Shown: positions 49,105 to 60,191 of the stretch, piece after piece
Position numbering within the stretch: the stretch's first letter is position 1
Layout: every line of letters begins with the position of its first letter
NCBI GenBank assembly: GCA_027943335.1
Contig: BSBK01001576.1
Span: 211,001 to 275,000 of the forward strand
Direction of reading: 5' to 3'
Origin: Chamaecyparis obtusa
Taxonomy: Eukaryota; Streptophyta; Pinopsida; Cupressales; Cupressaceae
DNA length: 64,000 nt
Position numbers and translations under genes: made by a program
Notes under the pieces: generated by a model
Told to the model about the DNA's origin: nothing
Databases searched by the model: none
Seen by the model: only the letters and a program-made list of their open reading frames with translations

Positions 49105-49754
49105 TGGAAAGAACCCAAGATTACTCTTAGAATTAGATCCTAAACAATGACAATGCATGTTAGAATAAGAGATTCAAGTCAAATATGAAGCTAAAACATC
49201 AAATTCATTCAATAAATCCATTGATTCATTAACTATTAAGAAAATTGAGATGTTTTCTAATTAGCTATGAAATCAAATGAACATGTAAGTATGAATTCAA
49301 TTTAACAATTATCAACCTTGTTTGAGATTTGAAAATTCTTCTTTTATAGAACTTTGAGAATTTGGATGGTAGAGATGCATCCTTGATGAGTGGTTGAGAT
49401 GCTTCCAAGCTTGATCCATGTGAGTGATCCATATGATGAGATCTCATTGGTTTGAGATGTCTTTGTTGTCCCCTTGAGAGGTGACATGTCATTTTGGAGT
49501 GTTTTTATTCATTTCTTTTAATTAATTACTCTAGCTATGCATTTAATGAGTTTGATTTAATTAATTAGGATTAGAGATAATCAAAGTGATTTTTGCTCAA
49601 TCATTAATGCTTGATTTATGATATTTTGTTGATTTTATCAAATTTGATGAATTATGTTAATAATCAAGAATCAAATTAACACAATTAGGAGTTTTATCCC
49701 AAATTAGGGAAAATAAGGCCTTAGGTTTTATTAGCCCAATTTTAGGTGATTACA
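49105..49754 (-). repeat. 5' LTR of element 3 (650 bp)
   Basis: Partner of 33161-33799. On the minus strand it starts TGTAATCACCTAAAATTGGG at 49754 and ends GGGTTCTTTCCA at 49105, so TG...CA termini are kept. Confidence 0.92.
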
Positions 49755-50224
49755 ACAACTACAACATAAAAAGGCACGTGGCTCACGAGCCTTGAGGATC
49801 CCTTTAAAAAAAATGTTGAAGCTACACCAATCCTCGCGAGATACCCACATGTCATGGCTATAAGGTATCAAAACCCACCATCAAAAAGAGATTATGCTGG
49901 CAAAAGAAGGACACACGACACTCAAGTAGGAAAACTACCTCCAAAAGAAACCATACATTATTTGATTGCATATGAGATGACCATGTGCCATGTTGAAAAG
50001 AAAATCCAGGCCCAGTAGCGGAGGAGGAAATTTGTTTAGCATCTGAGGGAAATGTGGCACCTCAGCGAGAATTTTGGTGAACAATGTTGAAAGTCGCGAC
50101 CAAGATGCATGTTGGGCTGAAAGATGGCAAAGTGCGCTGCTACAAAATAAACCATCCTGGAAAGGAAAATGGGAGCGCCAACATAAATTTATAACCTGCA
50201 ACATTGTGGATTTTTTATTCACTC
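49755..50224. other. Unassigned spacer
   Basis: Less AT-rich than the surroundings, with short open frames on both strands. No domain recognised. Confidence 0.5.
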
Positions 50225-50312
50225 TGTGTGTGTGTGTGTGTCTATGTCTCTCTCTCTCTATCTATTTTGTACATAGTGCATTACATTTGTAATATTAGTA
50301 GACATGTAATGC

Positions 50313-50358
<46 letters not shown>

Positions 50359-50401
50359 TATATATATATATAGATATATATATATATAGATATATATATA
50401 T

Positions 50402-50450
<49 letters not shown>

Positions 50451-50463
50451 TATATACACATAT

Positions 50464-50540
<77 letters not shown>

Positions 50541-50549
50541 TAGACATAC

Positions 50550-50624
<75 letters not shown>

Positions 50625-50636
50625 TATTATATATAT
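50225..50636. repeat. Microsatellite cluster with shared hairpin repeat
   Basis: (TG)n at 50226-50241, (TC)n at 50247-50258, the hairpin GCATTACAT/ATGTAATGC at 50279-50315, then (TA)n with GATA interruptions (50317-50443), ACATAC-type repeats (50445-50580) and (TA)n (50583-50620). The hairpin part is the reverse complement of 30985-31070. Long open frames here are repeat translations. Confidence 0.92.
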
Positions 50637-51640
50637 GAGGTATGTGCAGGATCATGGTATGCCAAAAAGTGGCGATGTAAAAAAAATTCCTGATTGATAG
50701 ACTCTTTGTAAAACAACTATAACTTTCAAACAATATAACATTTTTTAAATTTGAAAAATACATCACATTCTATGCTTCACCTAATACAATAATAATAAAC
50801 AATTATTTCAATTTGATGAAGGTTAGACTAAGTTAAGGTGGTTAGACACGAGAGTTTTTATATTCAAGAAAATTTGTAGCAAAAAAATCATAATTAATTA
50901 TTTACTTGGAAAAAAATACAAAAAAATATACATCACATCTAGACATGAGTCTACTACTTTTATCTAGAATCTTATAAAAAAATATTATCATTTGATTTTG
51001 TTTAATGTGGTCAGACATACACCTACTTGTTATCTTTCTAGTCCTGATTGATAGACTTATTGAAAAATAGCTATAACTTTCAAACTGTATAACATTTTTG
51101 AAATCCAAAACATGTGTCACATTCTATGATTTTCCTAATACAAGAAAAATTAAAAAAAAATTCAATTTGATAAAGCTTAGACTTAGTTAACGTGGTCAGA
51201 CACGAGAGTTTTTGTATTCTGGAAAATTTGTAGAAGAAAAATAATTATTAATTATTTACTTGGAAAAAAATTACAAAAAAATATGTGTCACATTCAAACA
51301 TGATTCTACTACTTATATCTAGAATCTTGTAAAAAAAATATTATCATTTGATTGTGTTTAAGGTGGTCAGACATACACCTACTTATTTTTTTCCTGAAAT
51401 TTTTGTACTGCTACATTGAAATTTGAAATTTTCAACATATAGAATACTTTTTTTTCAAAAAGGCCTAGTATCTTAGAAACTAAATTCAATTTTCTATAGG
51501 TTATATTCTTACATATTTTTGATATAATATTTATAACTTGTTCAAATTTTTATGTCAACTTGCCTAAACCTAATTTTATGAATTTTCATTACCACTTAAG
51601 GGCCTAGTTTGGCATACCATGATCTTGCACATACCCTATT
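50637..51640. mobile_element. TIR element of about 1 kb with an internal tandem duplication
   Basis: The terminal inverted repeat GGTATGTGCAGGATCATGGT at the left (50639) is matched by the reverse complement at 51620-51640 (about 28 bases, a few mismatches). Two units of about 354 bases start CCTGATTGATAGACT at 50689 and 51043, and end TCAGACATACACCTACTT. There is no protein. A single-unit, one-ended copy lies at 4975-5568 in the opposite orientation. Target duplication is unclear because the left flank is (TA)n. It is non-autonomous; superfamily undetermined. Confidence 0.78.
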
Positions 51641-52098
51641 AATATGTGTATATATATCATTAGATGTGTAGTGAATAGACAAGGTATATGATATTAGATA
51701 CGCATGACCAAAATGTTGGTGCCAACGGTGAAAACATTTGGGTTAGCGCCAATGGTAAAAAAAATTATCTTCTTAGTATCCGATATTAGATATGTATCTA
51801 ATATCAGATATGTGTAGAGAAACTTAGGGTTGTGGTCCATTTTGTCAATTCCAACAGACCCTGCATTCTTTTTTTCTGTATCTTTCATGGGTTTTCAGTC
51901 TACAATAGACAAAATATCACCTTTTAAACCATCTTTTTCTCAAATTTATTGTTTGTCAATCATTTTTGGCCAATTTGTTGATGGTAAATGGGGAGCAGTA
52001 GTCATTGAAAGAATAAATGAAAGAGAAAGATTACAAAAGATGAAATTGAAGTATATAGACAAAAAGATAGGGAAAACCATAGGAAGAGGAGATCATGT
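51641..52098. other. Leader region upstream of the decayed gene at 52.1 kb
   Basis: Contains the repeat shared with 5890-5945: GGTGCCAACGGTGAAAACAT and GTTAGCGCCAA form an imperfect inverted pair (51719-51755). A GATATTAGATA phrase is repeated at 51781-51815. A short open frame (51830-52105, RLQKMKLKYIDKKIGKTI at its end) could be an upstream exon or an unrelated frame. Confidence 0.4.
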
Positions 52099-53331
52099 AT
52101 GTTAAATATTAGTGAAGGTGAGGCCCAAGGTACACCCAAAAATGTTATTTCAAGTGACGAGGAGATTGAATTTAAAAATATTGAGTATAATTTTGACAAT
52201 GAGAATGAAAATCTAGATATTAAAAATGATAATGTAGAGATTGAGAATGAAAATGTGGAGATTGGGATTGAAAATATAGAGCTTGGGAATGAAAATGTAG
52301 AGATTGGGAATGGAAATGTAGAGGTTGAGAATGATAATGTTGCACAAGATATTAAATTTGGGAATGAAAATGTAGAGATTGGTCATGCAAATGTTGCACA
52401 AGATATTCAATTTGGGGTTGGCATAGAAAATAATGTTGATAAACCAAATGAATGTTATATATCTTCAAATTACATGAGAGATGAAGTCCCTTATGTGGAA
52501 AATGAAAACACTTCAAATTCAAGACCTTCAAGAATACCAAAATGGTTAGTTGAAATTGGTGAGAAGATTATGAGCAATCTTGAGGGAAAGAAATCAACAA
52601 GAATCATTCGGTTGTGGGCTTCAAATATTTTTGATGAATTTTTTAGCAAGAAGACATTTTCCGAGCAATGCCAACTTTTTGTTCAATTGATAAAGATATG
52701 AAAGATGAGACTTATGCTAAAGAAATTGAAGATTCATGTGAACAAGGAAATGGAGGGAAATGCTATTATTGTGAAAAATATTTTTAGAACTCTCAATTCT
52801 AATGGGAAGAAAAACATGAAAAAATACAAGAGAGCCCTCTCAGAGGGTTACTACAACCTCCTTAGTAAGTCACCATTTGAAAAAGGCTCACTTTATGAGA
52901 CAAAATTTTGTTGATTTCAACATAAATTGCAAAAATTTGGATAGAGCACTTACAAGACAAGTAAGACTTGAGGATCCTCTTCAAAATGATACATGGGCTT
53001 ATGGTGGGAGGCTTCTATTCTTTTGATAAGAAGCTAACTGATAGCACAAAGGAAAAAATTCAACTATTTTGGCACTCTAAATCAATAGTGTCACCAAATG
53101 TTAAGGTTGTATTGAAGTTAAGAATTTGAAATCGATATTGCATATTGCATCGTAAACATTTTGGAAGTCAAACAATGTTGTTCAAAAAAAATTGTGAGAC
53201 ACATCCAACATCACAAATATCACAAAGGGTATTTGAATCCTTAAAACTATTTTAATGTGTACCTCCTAAGATTAAAAATACTCATTGTTCCAAAGATCAT
53301 GTGGAGTTTTTAATGCACTGTGAATAATTAA
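52099..53331 (+). pseudogene. Decayed gene with acidic repeat N-terminus, family not named
   Basis: The frame from 52099 is open for 200 codons. After one TGA (52699) it stays open to 52914, then shifts through NINCKNLDRALTRQVRLEDP (near 52930) and TKEKIQLFWHSKSIVSPNVK (near 53054) to NRYCILHRKHFGSQTMLF and CSKDHVEFLMHCE. Residues 20-115 are repeats of ENVEIGNENVE-type hexads, strongly acidic. The C-terminal part (FW..S.VSPN.K, H.KHF, CETHP..QISQRVFE, C..DHVEF) reminds me of uncharacterised plant proteins often found near transposons, but I cannot name the family. At least one stop and three shifts: a pseudogene. Confidence 0.48.
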
Positions 53332-53395
53332 GATACATTCATTCTACTTTGCATACTAAGGAAATGTTACAGGATTGTGGTGCAAGTCATCTTCC

Positions 53396-54450
53396 AAAGT
53401 TGCATGAATAGAAAAATTGTTGCCCTACAAAAACAACTTCGAGTCTTCAAAATCTGAGAAAGGTTATTGTAGAGGGGCCTAACACGACCACATAGGTTCA
53501 AATGGATCATGCATAGGTGCCACAATTTGTAAGAAATAGTCCATCAAATTTTGATAATTTTTTACACTTAGAGTACACAAGAGACATCGCCAGTAGGGTA
53601 TGTCGTTGAGCATTCTAGCATGTCGAGAGGCAAAGTGGGACCATTGTTAGGGTAAACCCACCCAACCAGACGTGATCAAGGTTTCCATTTATGCCCACAA
53701 TGAATAGAACACAATATGGGCTACTTGGAAACTTTGCACTAAGTGCATTTGACATTTTTTGCATGAACTAAAAAATTGCTTCCCTACAAAAGTAAGTTTG
53801 AGTCTTCAAAAAATAAGATAGTTTATTGTAGAGGGGCCTAAAACAACCCTATATATTCAAACAGATCATGCATAGGTAACACAGTTTGCAACAAATAGTT
53901 TGTCAAAGTTTGATGATTTTTTGCACTTAGGGTACACAAGGGACATCACTAATAGGGTATGACACTAAGAATTATGGCATGTCAAGAGGAAAAGTTGGAC
54001 CATTCCTAGGTTAAAACCACCCAACCAAATGTGATCGAGGTGTTTGTTCTTCCCACGATGAACAAAACATGATATGGGATACTTGGAAACTTTGTACTAA
54101 GTGCATCTGACAGTTTTTGCATGAACATAAAAATTGTTGCCTTGCAAAAATGACTCAAAGTATTCAAAACCAAGATAGGTTATTATAAAGGGGCACAAAA
54201 TGACCCTATAGGTTCAAATGGATCATGGACAGGTACCATAGATTGCAAAAATTGGTCTATCAAAGTTTGACAATTTTGTGCACTTAGGGAACTTAAGGGA
54301 CATCATCGGTAGGGTATGGTGTTGAAAGTTTTGTCACGTGGAGAGGCAAAACATGATCATGCCTAGGGTGAACCACCCAACCAACCATGTTTGTGCTAAC
54401 GGTTTGACCCCATGATGAACACAACTCTTTTTGGGCAACGTTGTGAAGGA
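53396..54450. repeat. Tandem repeat, three copies of about 358 bp
   Basis: Copies begin GCATGAA(T/C)... at 53402, 53761 and 54119 (spacings 359 and 358); the third ends near 54450, slightly truncated. Each has the same landmarks in order: TTGTAGAGGGGCCTAA-type phrase (diverged in copy 3), GGTTCAAATGGATCATG, TAGGGTATG, GTCGAGAGGCAAA and CACCCAACCA. Copies differ by about 15% by eye. Single-copy sequence flanks the array on both sides. It has no coding frame of note. Confidence 0.9.
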
Positions 54451-54917
54451 TTATGTAAACTATGTATGTTGAGTATGATAACTACAAAATATATTATAGA
54501 TCATTCATAGTTTATTAATTTAATTTGATTTTAACATATAGTGATATATACATATCATTGAAAATTAAAAAACATCAAATATTATGGAAACACATATTGA
54601 AACATGTATGGAACAAAATATTGAGATAAATATTTTCCAAACACATCAAATATTATTGAAACATAGTAACAATGACACTTGCATTAGAAAAACCATGTAA
54701 TGATTTCATAAACACAATTACTATGTTTAGTGCACATAAGGAACAAATTATATTGAAACTCATATTCTATATATGAAATTGTTTAATAAGTATGTATGCC
54801 CATATATACAATATGACACAAATGCCATCTAGAATAAAGTCTTACAAAATGTGGCATATGCCATTTCAAAATGTGTACAAAAAATACAAATAACGACTGA
54901 ATGTGTCTATGACACCT
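54451..54917. other. Unassigned AT-rich spacer
   Basis: Diverged ACATAT(T/C)GAAAC-type phrases occur a few times around 54590-54760. No gene or known repeat identified. Confidence 0.5.
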
Positions 54918-56290
54918 TAGGCTATTGATGGATCATCAAAATGCAGCCTCTTTGAGGTACTCTTAAGCTCTGATGGATCTTGCACAAAACAAAAATTCAA
55001 ACCTTAATTTTTATTATTTAAATTATAAATTGAACGATAATTGAAATTTCAAATTGAATTCTTCTATGTACCTTGTCTCTACATTTTCTAGCGCAATGAG
55101 GAGTCCTAGAATATGTCCTTAACAGTGAAGGTATGTCGCCAAGAATGGGAACGTGAACCTATATATGTTCACAAGAATAATTTAATAAGTCATCCTATAA
55201 ATTTTATGTTGATAGGAACATAAATTTACTAAGGTATTGAATTAAAATAAAAAATGTAATTGTGTAGGTGTGCCTTCCTTTGGCAATGTCAGTGCAGTTA
55301 ACAAGGATGTAAATCCCTGTTGCTATACCTACCTCGCACTCAGTGTTACCTTTAAGAATAAAATAATATCAAAATGCTAGTTAATATAGTTTTAAAATAA
55401 TGACAATCTAAATGACACAAATGTATAGAGTTCAAGAATGTAAACAACTAACTACAAAAATACATACTAGGTGGTTATCAAGGCAAAATGAAATGGTTGA
55501 GAAGATGGGCTCTTCAATTTGTGTCATGCCCTCCTTAGACATCAAGTCCTATTAAATAGAGATTGAAAATAAACATTAGTACATTCCAATAATAAATACA
55601 TGCGAAATCATTCTCAAACTCTTCATTAACTTTCCCTTCTTAGTGTGTGTTGTTGCCCCCCTCGCATTGCACCCCCTCCAAGTAGGTGACACCTACAAGA
55701 GTAAAATAAGATAAAAATATTAATTAGCATATGATTTAAATAATTATCATGATTTAAATGACAATCATGTCTATTGATATAAAAAAGTAAATGGCTGAGT
55801 GTAAAAATATATACCATAGAGCTCTCAAGGCCAAATGAAATGATTGAGACGGTTGCATCCTACACCTCTCTCATCTCCTCCTCTATCATTAACTGAACAT
55901 AAATAGATCAAGTATACAAATATTAGTGTGCAATCATAATAAGTTATCTAATAAAAACATACATTTAAAATTAAACACACTATGACATTTAACATTAATT
56001 CTTACCATAACATGAGGATGAATGATGGATGTGTCTCCTCATATCTCATATGTGAGGACTCTTTATGGTAGGTTCCAATCCCTATCATCAAATCTGACAC
56101 ACCACCCATATCACCAGCCTCATACTCCTCACTGTCCATAGGTTCCTCGACAAGTTCATCAAGGGGACCCAAACATATATTCTAATATGTACTACAAGTG
56201 TGAGACACACACATATGTACACCTAAGGAGGATGCATTAGTAGAATGAGGAGGTTGTGCCAATGACATAATGTGAGTAACAAGATGGCCG
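54918..56290 (-). pseudogene. Exon-like fragments of an unidentified minus-strand gene
   Basis: On the minus strand short open blocks alternate with AT-rich spacers that have splice-like borders. From the 5' side: MSLAQPPHSTNASSLG and LDELVEEPMDSEEYEAGDMG (56270-56000, donor-like GTAAG); LMIEEEMREV (55890-55823, GTATAT); a GVSPTWRGCNARGATT-like block (from 55693); DLMSKEGMTQIEEPIFSTIS (55549-55465, donor GTATGT); NTECEVGIATGIYILVNCTD (55345-55255); VHVPILGDIPSLLRTYSRTP (55159-55075, donor GTACAT); DPSELKSTSKRLHFDDPSIA and a TAG stop near 54920. The third and fourth blocks look like a duplicate of the region 340 bp away. Some joins break the frame and one donor is missing, so it is probably decayed. 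No domain recognised. Confidence 0.38.
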
Positions 56291-56411
56291 CTCAAAGTGT
56301 GAATGACCCTAATGGTCTCTAAGGAAGCCTCTGTAGCAACATCTAGATGATGTTATCTTGTGGTGATTGATCAAGGAAGTACTGTACACTTTTCCCCCAT
56401 CCTCGTCAACA
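56291..56411. other. Spacer before the copia LTR
   Basis: Nothing recognised. Confidence 0.4.
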
Positions 56412-56726
56412 TGTTGTAACCGATTCTAAACCTAAAGAGGAAAAATAAGCTTGTATAATATGGCTTAGGGTTAGGGATTTCATAATGATGTATGTTTTTA
56501 GTAGCTTCTTGCGGAGGTATTGAGATGTAAGGGATTGCAGATTGTAATCAGGTTGTAATCACTAGAAAATAATAATATTGGACTCATTGTTGGTGGATGT
56601 AGCCTAGGGATTGGGTGAACCACGTTAAATTTTTGTGTCTTGTGCTCTTTTCTGTGTGGTTTATTATTTTTTTGAAATTGGTTATATTTGCATGTAACTA
56701 TTATTTTTGTCTTGTTAATCCTAACA
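56412..56726 (+). repeat. 5' LTR of the copia element (start uncertain)
   Basis: The end ...TAATCCTAACA at 56726 is fixed by the primer-binding site. The start TGTTGTAACC at 56412 is a guess, as the 3' LTR lies outside the window. GTATAATATGG near 56453 may be the TATA box. Confidence 0.45.
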
Positions 56727-56728
56727 AG

Positions 56729-56744
56729 TGGTATCAAAGAAAGG
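56729..56744 (+). promoter_or_regulatory. Primer-binding site of the copia element
   Basis: TGGTATCAAAGAAAGG lies 2 bases after the LTR and resembles the initiator-tRNA-Met complement TGGTATCAGAGC. Confidence 0.8.
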
Positions 56745-56812
56745 CTACTTTCAGTTATCCTCTATAGGGAGGTCTCACAGTTTAGTGGGAGTCTCATGGT
56801 GTAGTGAGAGAA

Positions 56813-57793
56813 ATGGAAGATGACAGTAAGTTGAAGGTCGAGAAGTTTACTGGGAAGAACTTTCAGTTATAGAAAATGCAAATGGAGGACTATCTCCATC
56901 AGAAGGATCTATGGCGGCCATTGGGAGGAAATTCCAAGAAATCATCAACAATGACTGATGTGGACTGGGATATTATTGACAAATAGGAACTTGGAAGTAT
57001 TCGATTATTCCTAGCATGATCAGTGACTTTTAATATTACAAAAGCAAAGACAATTGAAGAGTTGATGGAAACCCTAGAAAGGTTGTATGAAAAGCCATCC
57101 ACTTCAAACAAGGTATGTCTCATGAAGCATTTGTTTAATATGAAGATGGTAGAAGGTGGATTTGTCAATTATCTTCTGTAAATATTATTTTTGATGAAGA
57201 AATTAGGGCTCTCTTGATTTTGTGTTCTTTTCCTGAAATCTGGAATGGATTGGTAATGGTTGTAGTAACTCTGTTTCTGGTTATAATACCCTAAAATTTG
57301 ATGATGTTATCAGTGTGATTTTGAGTGAGGAAACTCATAGGAAAAGCTCAGGTGGATCTACATCTAGAAGTGTCTTGAACACACAAAGAAGAGGTAGAAC
57401 AAATGAGAGAAGAAACAATTCTGGAAATCATGGGAAATCAAGAGGAAAATCAAAGGGAAAGAGGTATGAATCCAAAGGACCAAATGATTGCTGGTACTAT
57501 AGAAAATAAGGTCATAAGAAAAAATATTGTTGGTCTTGGAAGAATAAAGGAGACAAAGAAGAAGGTAACAATGAGGCAAATGTGGTAAGTAATAAATCCA
57601 AAGAGGATGCTTTTATTCTTTCTTTAGAAAGTGTTGATGATTCATGGGTTTTAGATTCAGGGGCTTCATTTCATACTATACCCCATAGAGGTTATTTTCT
57701 TGATTATGTCCAATGGGATTTTGGGCTAATTTATTTGGGAGATAATGAACCCTATCAGATTGTTGGAAAGGGGAAAATTAAGATTAAGTTGTA
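56813..57793 (+). pseudogene. Gag and protease of the copia element
   Basis: From ATG 56813: MEDDSKLKVEKFTGKNFQL, then MQMEDYLHQKDLWRPLGG and LMETLERLYEKPSTSNKV, typical of copia Gag. A shift near 57180 leads to the basic region (NNSGNHGKSRGKSKGKR) and a zinc knuckle near 57486 read as CWYYRK-GHKKKYCW, in which the second Cys is Tyr and a stop follows Lys. The protease motif SWVLDSGASFHTIP (near 57645) is intact. About six stops occur. Confidence 0.88.
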
Positions 57794-58975
57794 GAATAAG
57801 AATCATTGGCTACTACAAGAGGTAAGACATGTTCCAAGGCTGAGTAGGAATTTAATTTTAGTAGGGAAACTAGGTGACGAGCGTTGCATAGTTACTTTTA
57901 ATGATAGAAATTGGAAGGTTTAAAAATGTTCCTTTGTAGTAGAAAAATGTGTGAAAGTAGGCACCTTATATCTTTGTACAAGTCATATTGTTCCTTCTAC
58001 TTTAATTGTTTCAGAGAAAAATGAATGTTCAAGAACAGTTGTTGTAGTTGAGCAGGAAGAACATTAAACAGTTGCTGTAGATTTTGACACAACACTTTGG
58101 CACAACAGACTTGGGCACATGAGTTAAAAAGGTATGAAATTACTTCATTCAAAGAAAGTTTTACCTGGTCTGAAATGTGTCAATATGGATTTCTGTGAAA
58201 GTTGTGTGTATGGAAAACAAAAGAGAGTTAGTTTTGTAAAGAGTGGGATGGAAAATAAAAATGAGAAATTAGAGATTGTGCATACATATGTATGGGGAGA
58301 AGCTCAGGTATCTTCCCTTGGTGGCTCTCTGCATTATGTTACATTTATAGATACAACAAGAAAAGTATGGATTTATTTCCTTAGACAAAAATCTGATGTA
58401 TTTCAAACTTTTAAGAAATGGAAATGCTTGGTTGAGAATGAGATTGGTAAAATGCTAAAATGTCCCAGATCTAATAATGGTGGTGAGTATTGCAGAACAA
58501 AATTTGAAGATTATTGTTCCTCTAATGGTATTCATAGGAAGAAAATTGTACCAAGGACTCCATAAGAAAATGGAGTTGTTGATTGCATGAATATGACAAT
58601 AATGGAGCGTGCAAGGAGTATGATGTTTCATTCTTGACTACCTTTAAACATGTGGGTAGAGGCTATTTATTCAGCTATATATTTAATCAATAGAGGTCCC
58701 TCTACTCCTTTGGGCTATGGTATTCCAGAGGAAGCATGGACTGGTAAGGTGAGTTATTATTTTCTCAAAACCTTTGGTTGTGAAGCATTTGCATATATAG
58801 ATTCTGAAAATAGAACCAAGATGGAGGCTAGGTCAAAGAAATGTGTATTGTTGGATATGGAATTGATGAATTTGGTTATAGGCTTTGGGATTTTGAAAAT
58901 CATAAAATTGTAAGAAGCAGGGATGTCATATTCAATGAGAAAGTGTTGTACAAATATTTGTTGTAGCAGCATGAG
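57794..58975 (+). pseudogene. Integrase of the copia element
   Basis: GAG pre-integrase HHCC is recognisable: LWHNRLGHMS near 58098 and CESCVYGKQKRVSF near 58195. The core carries changes at all three catalytic sites: VHTYVWG where VHTDVWG is usual (Tyr for Asp, near 58283), RSNNGGEY where SDNGGEY is usual (Asn for Asp, near 58470) and VVDCMN where AER.N is usual (Asp for Glu, near 58580). It continues LINRGPSTPLGYGIPEEAW and the FGCEAFAYI block. It could not catalyse integration. Confidence 0.9.
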
Positions 58976-59197
58976 AAGAAAGAAAATGATTATGTAGTAC
59001 TGGATGATACTCCAAAAGATGATGTTCTAGTAGTTCCTTATGTTCTGCAACAATAGAAACAACAAATAACACAAACCCTAGTGAATGTTAGATGGTCAAC
59101 AAGGCTAAGTAGACCTCTAGAAATATTTTCTCCCTATCTCTATTCTATTTTATTAACAGATGTTGGTGAACCTAAATGTTATAATGAAGTTGTGTAG

Positions 59198-59849
59198 GTG
59201 GATACAAAGCTTCAGTGGGAGTCTGCCATGACAAAAGAAATGGACTCCTTGCTAAAAAATCAAACTTGGGATTTATGTAAGTTACATGCAAGTAAAAGGG
59301 CTTTACAAAATAAATGGGTTTATAGGCTGAAAGAAGAGGATGGAGGTAAGAAAATATTTAAAGCTAGATTAGTCATAAAAGGATTCACACATAAAAAGGG
59401 TGTTGATTTTGATGAGATATTTTCTTCAGTTGTTAAAATGACTTTTATTCGTACTATTTTAAGTACTGTGGCTACTGAAGATTTTCATTTAGAGTAGCTT
59501 GATGTTAAAACAAATTTTCTTCATGGTGATTTGGATGAAGAAATATATAGGGTAAAACCACAAGGATTTTAGGTCAAGGGTAAGGAGAATTTAGTGTGCA
59601 TATTTTAGAAAAGTTTATATGGCTTGAAGCAAGCACCTCAAAAATGATATATTAAATTTGACACTTTTATGAATGAGCATGGATACACTTGGTGTCATTA
59701 TGACCATTGTGTTTATTTTAAGAGGTTGGATGATGATAGCTACATTATTTTATGCTTATATGTTGATGATATGCTTGTAGCTGGGTCTAACATGGATCAC
59801 ATTAAGGGGTTGAAACAACAGTTAGCACATTCATTTTCTATGAAGGATT
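59198..59849 (+). pseudogene. Reverse transcriptase of the copia element, N-terminal part
   Basis: An open frame from 59198 reads WESAMTKEMDSLLKNQTWDL, then ALQNKWVYRLK, KARLVIKGFTHKKGVDFDEI, LDVKTNFLHGDLDEEIY and SLYGLKQAP, with a few stops. The catalytic YVDDM is at 59759-59773. The frame ends at SFSMKD(L), where the nested element is inserted, and continues at 63511. Confidence 0.92.
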
Positions 59850-60191
59850 TGTAGAAGTTGAGAAATCCAACTTCACAGATTGCCAAGAACACCTGCATGC
59901 AAATAACCTGTTGCTGAAAGGAAACCAAAGAGACAAAAAGAAAAGGCTTGGAAAATCTCAGCGAAGTGAGAGAAAATTGTATTCCAAGATAATGAAAAAT
60001 AATTACAAGAGTTCAACCTATAAGGTGAATGAAAACCCTAAAAGAAAAAATCTAGGTTGCACATTATAATTAATAAAGATATTAATTATAATGCACCTAA
60101 GAGATAGCTTAAGTAAGCAGAGTAATAAATAACTTAATTAATTAAACCGAAGTGATTTAATTAATAAGTGTAAAATATAATTACTCTAACA
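59850..60191 (-). repeat. 3' LTR of the nested copia (342 bp)
   Basis: Plus-strand ends TGTAGAAGTTGAG and TTACTCTAACA. About 13 differences from 63169-63510 by eye (about 96% identical). Confidence 0.95.

Noticed and set aside
50204..50577. Open frames of 60-97 codons over 50204-50577
   Set aside because: Translations of (TA)n, GATA and ACATAC microsatellites (Tyr-Ile, Met-Tyr, Met-Cys repeats).
53396..54450. CRISPR-like array
   Set aside because: Repeats of 358 bp without spacers in an obviously plant genome; it is a tandem repeat.
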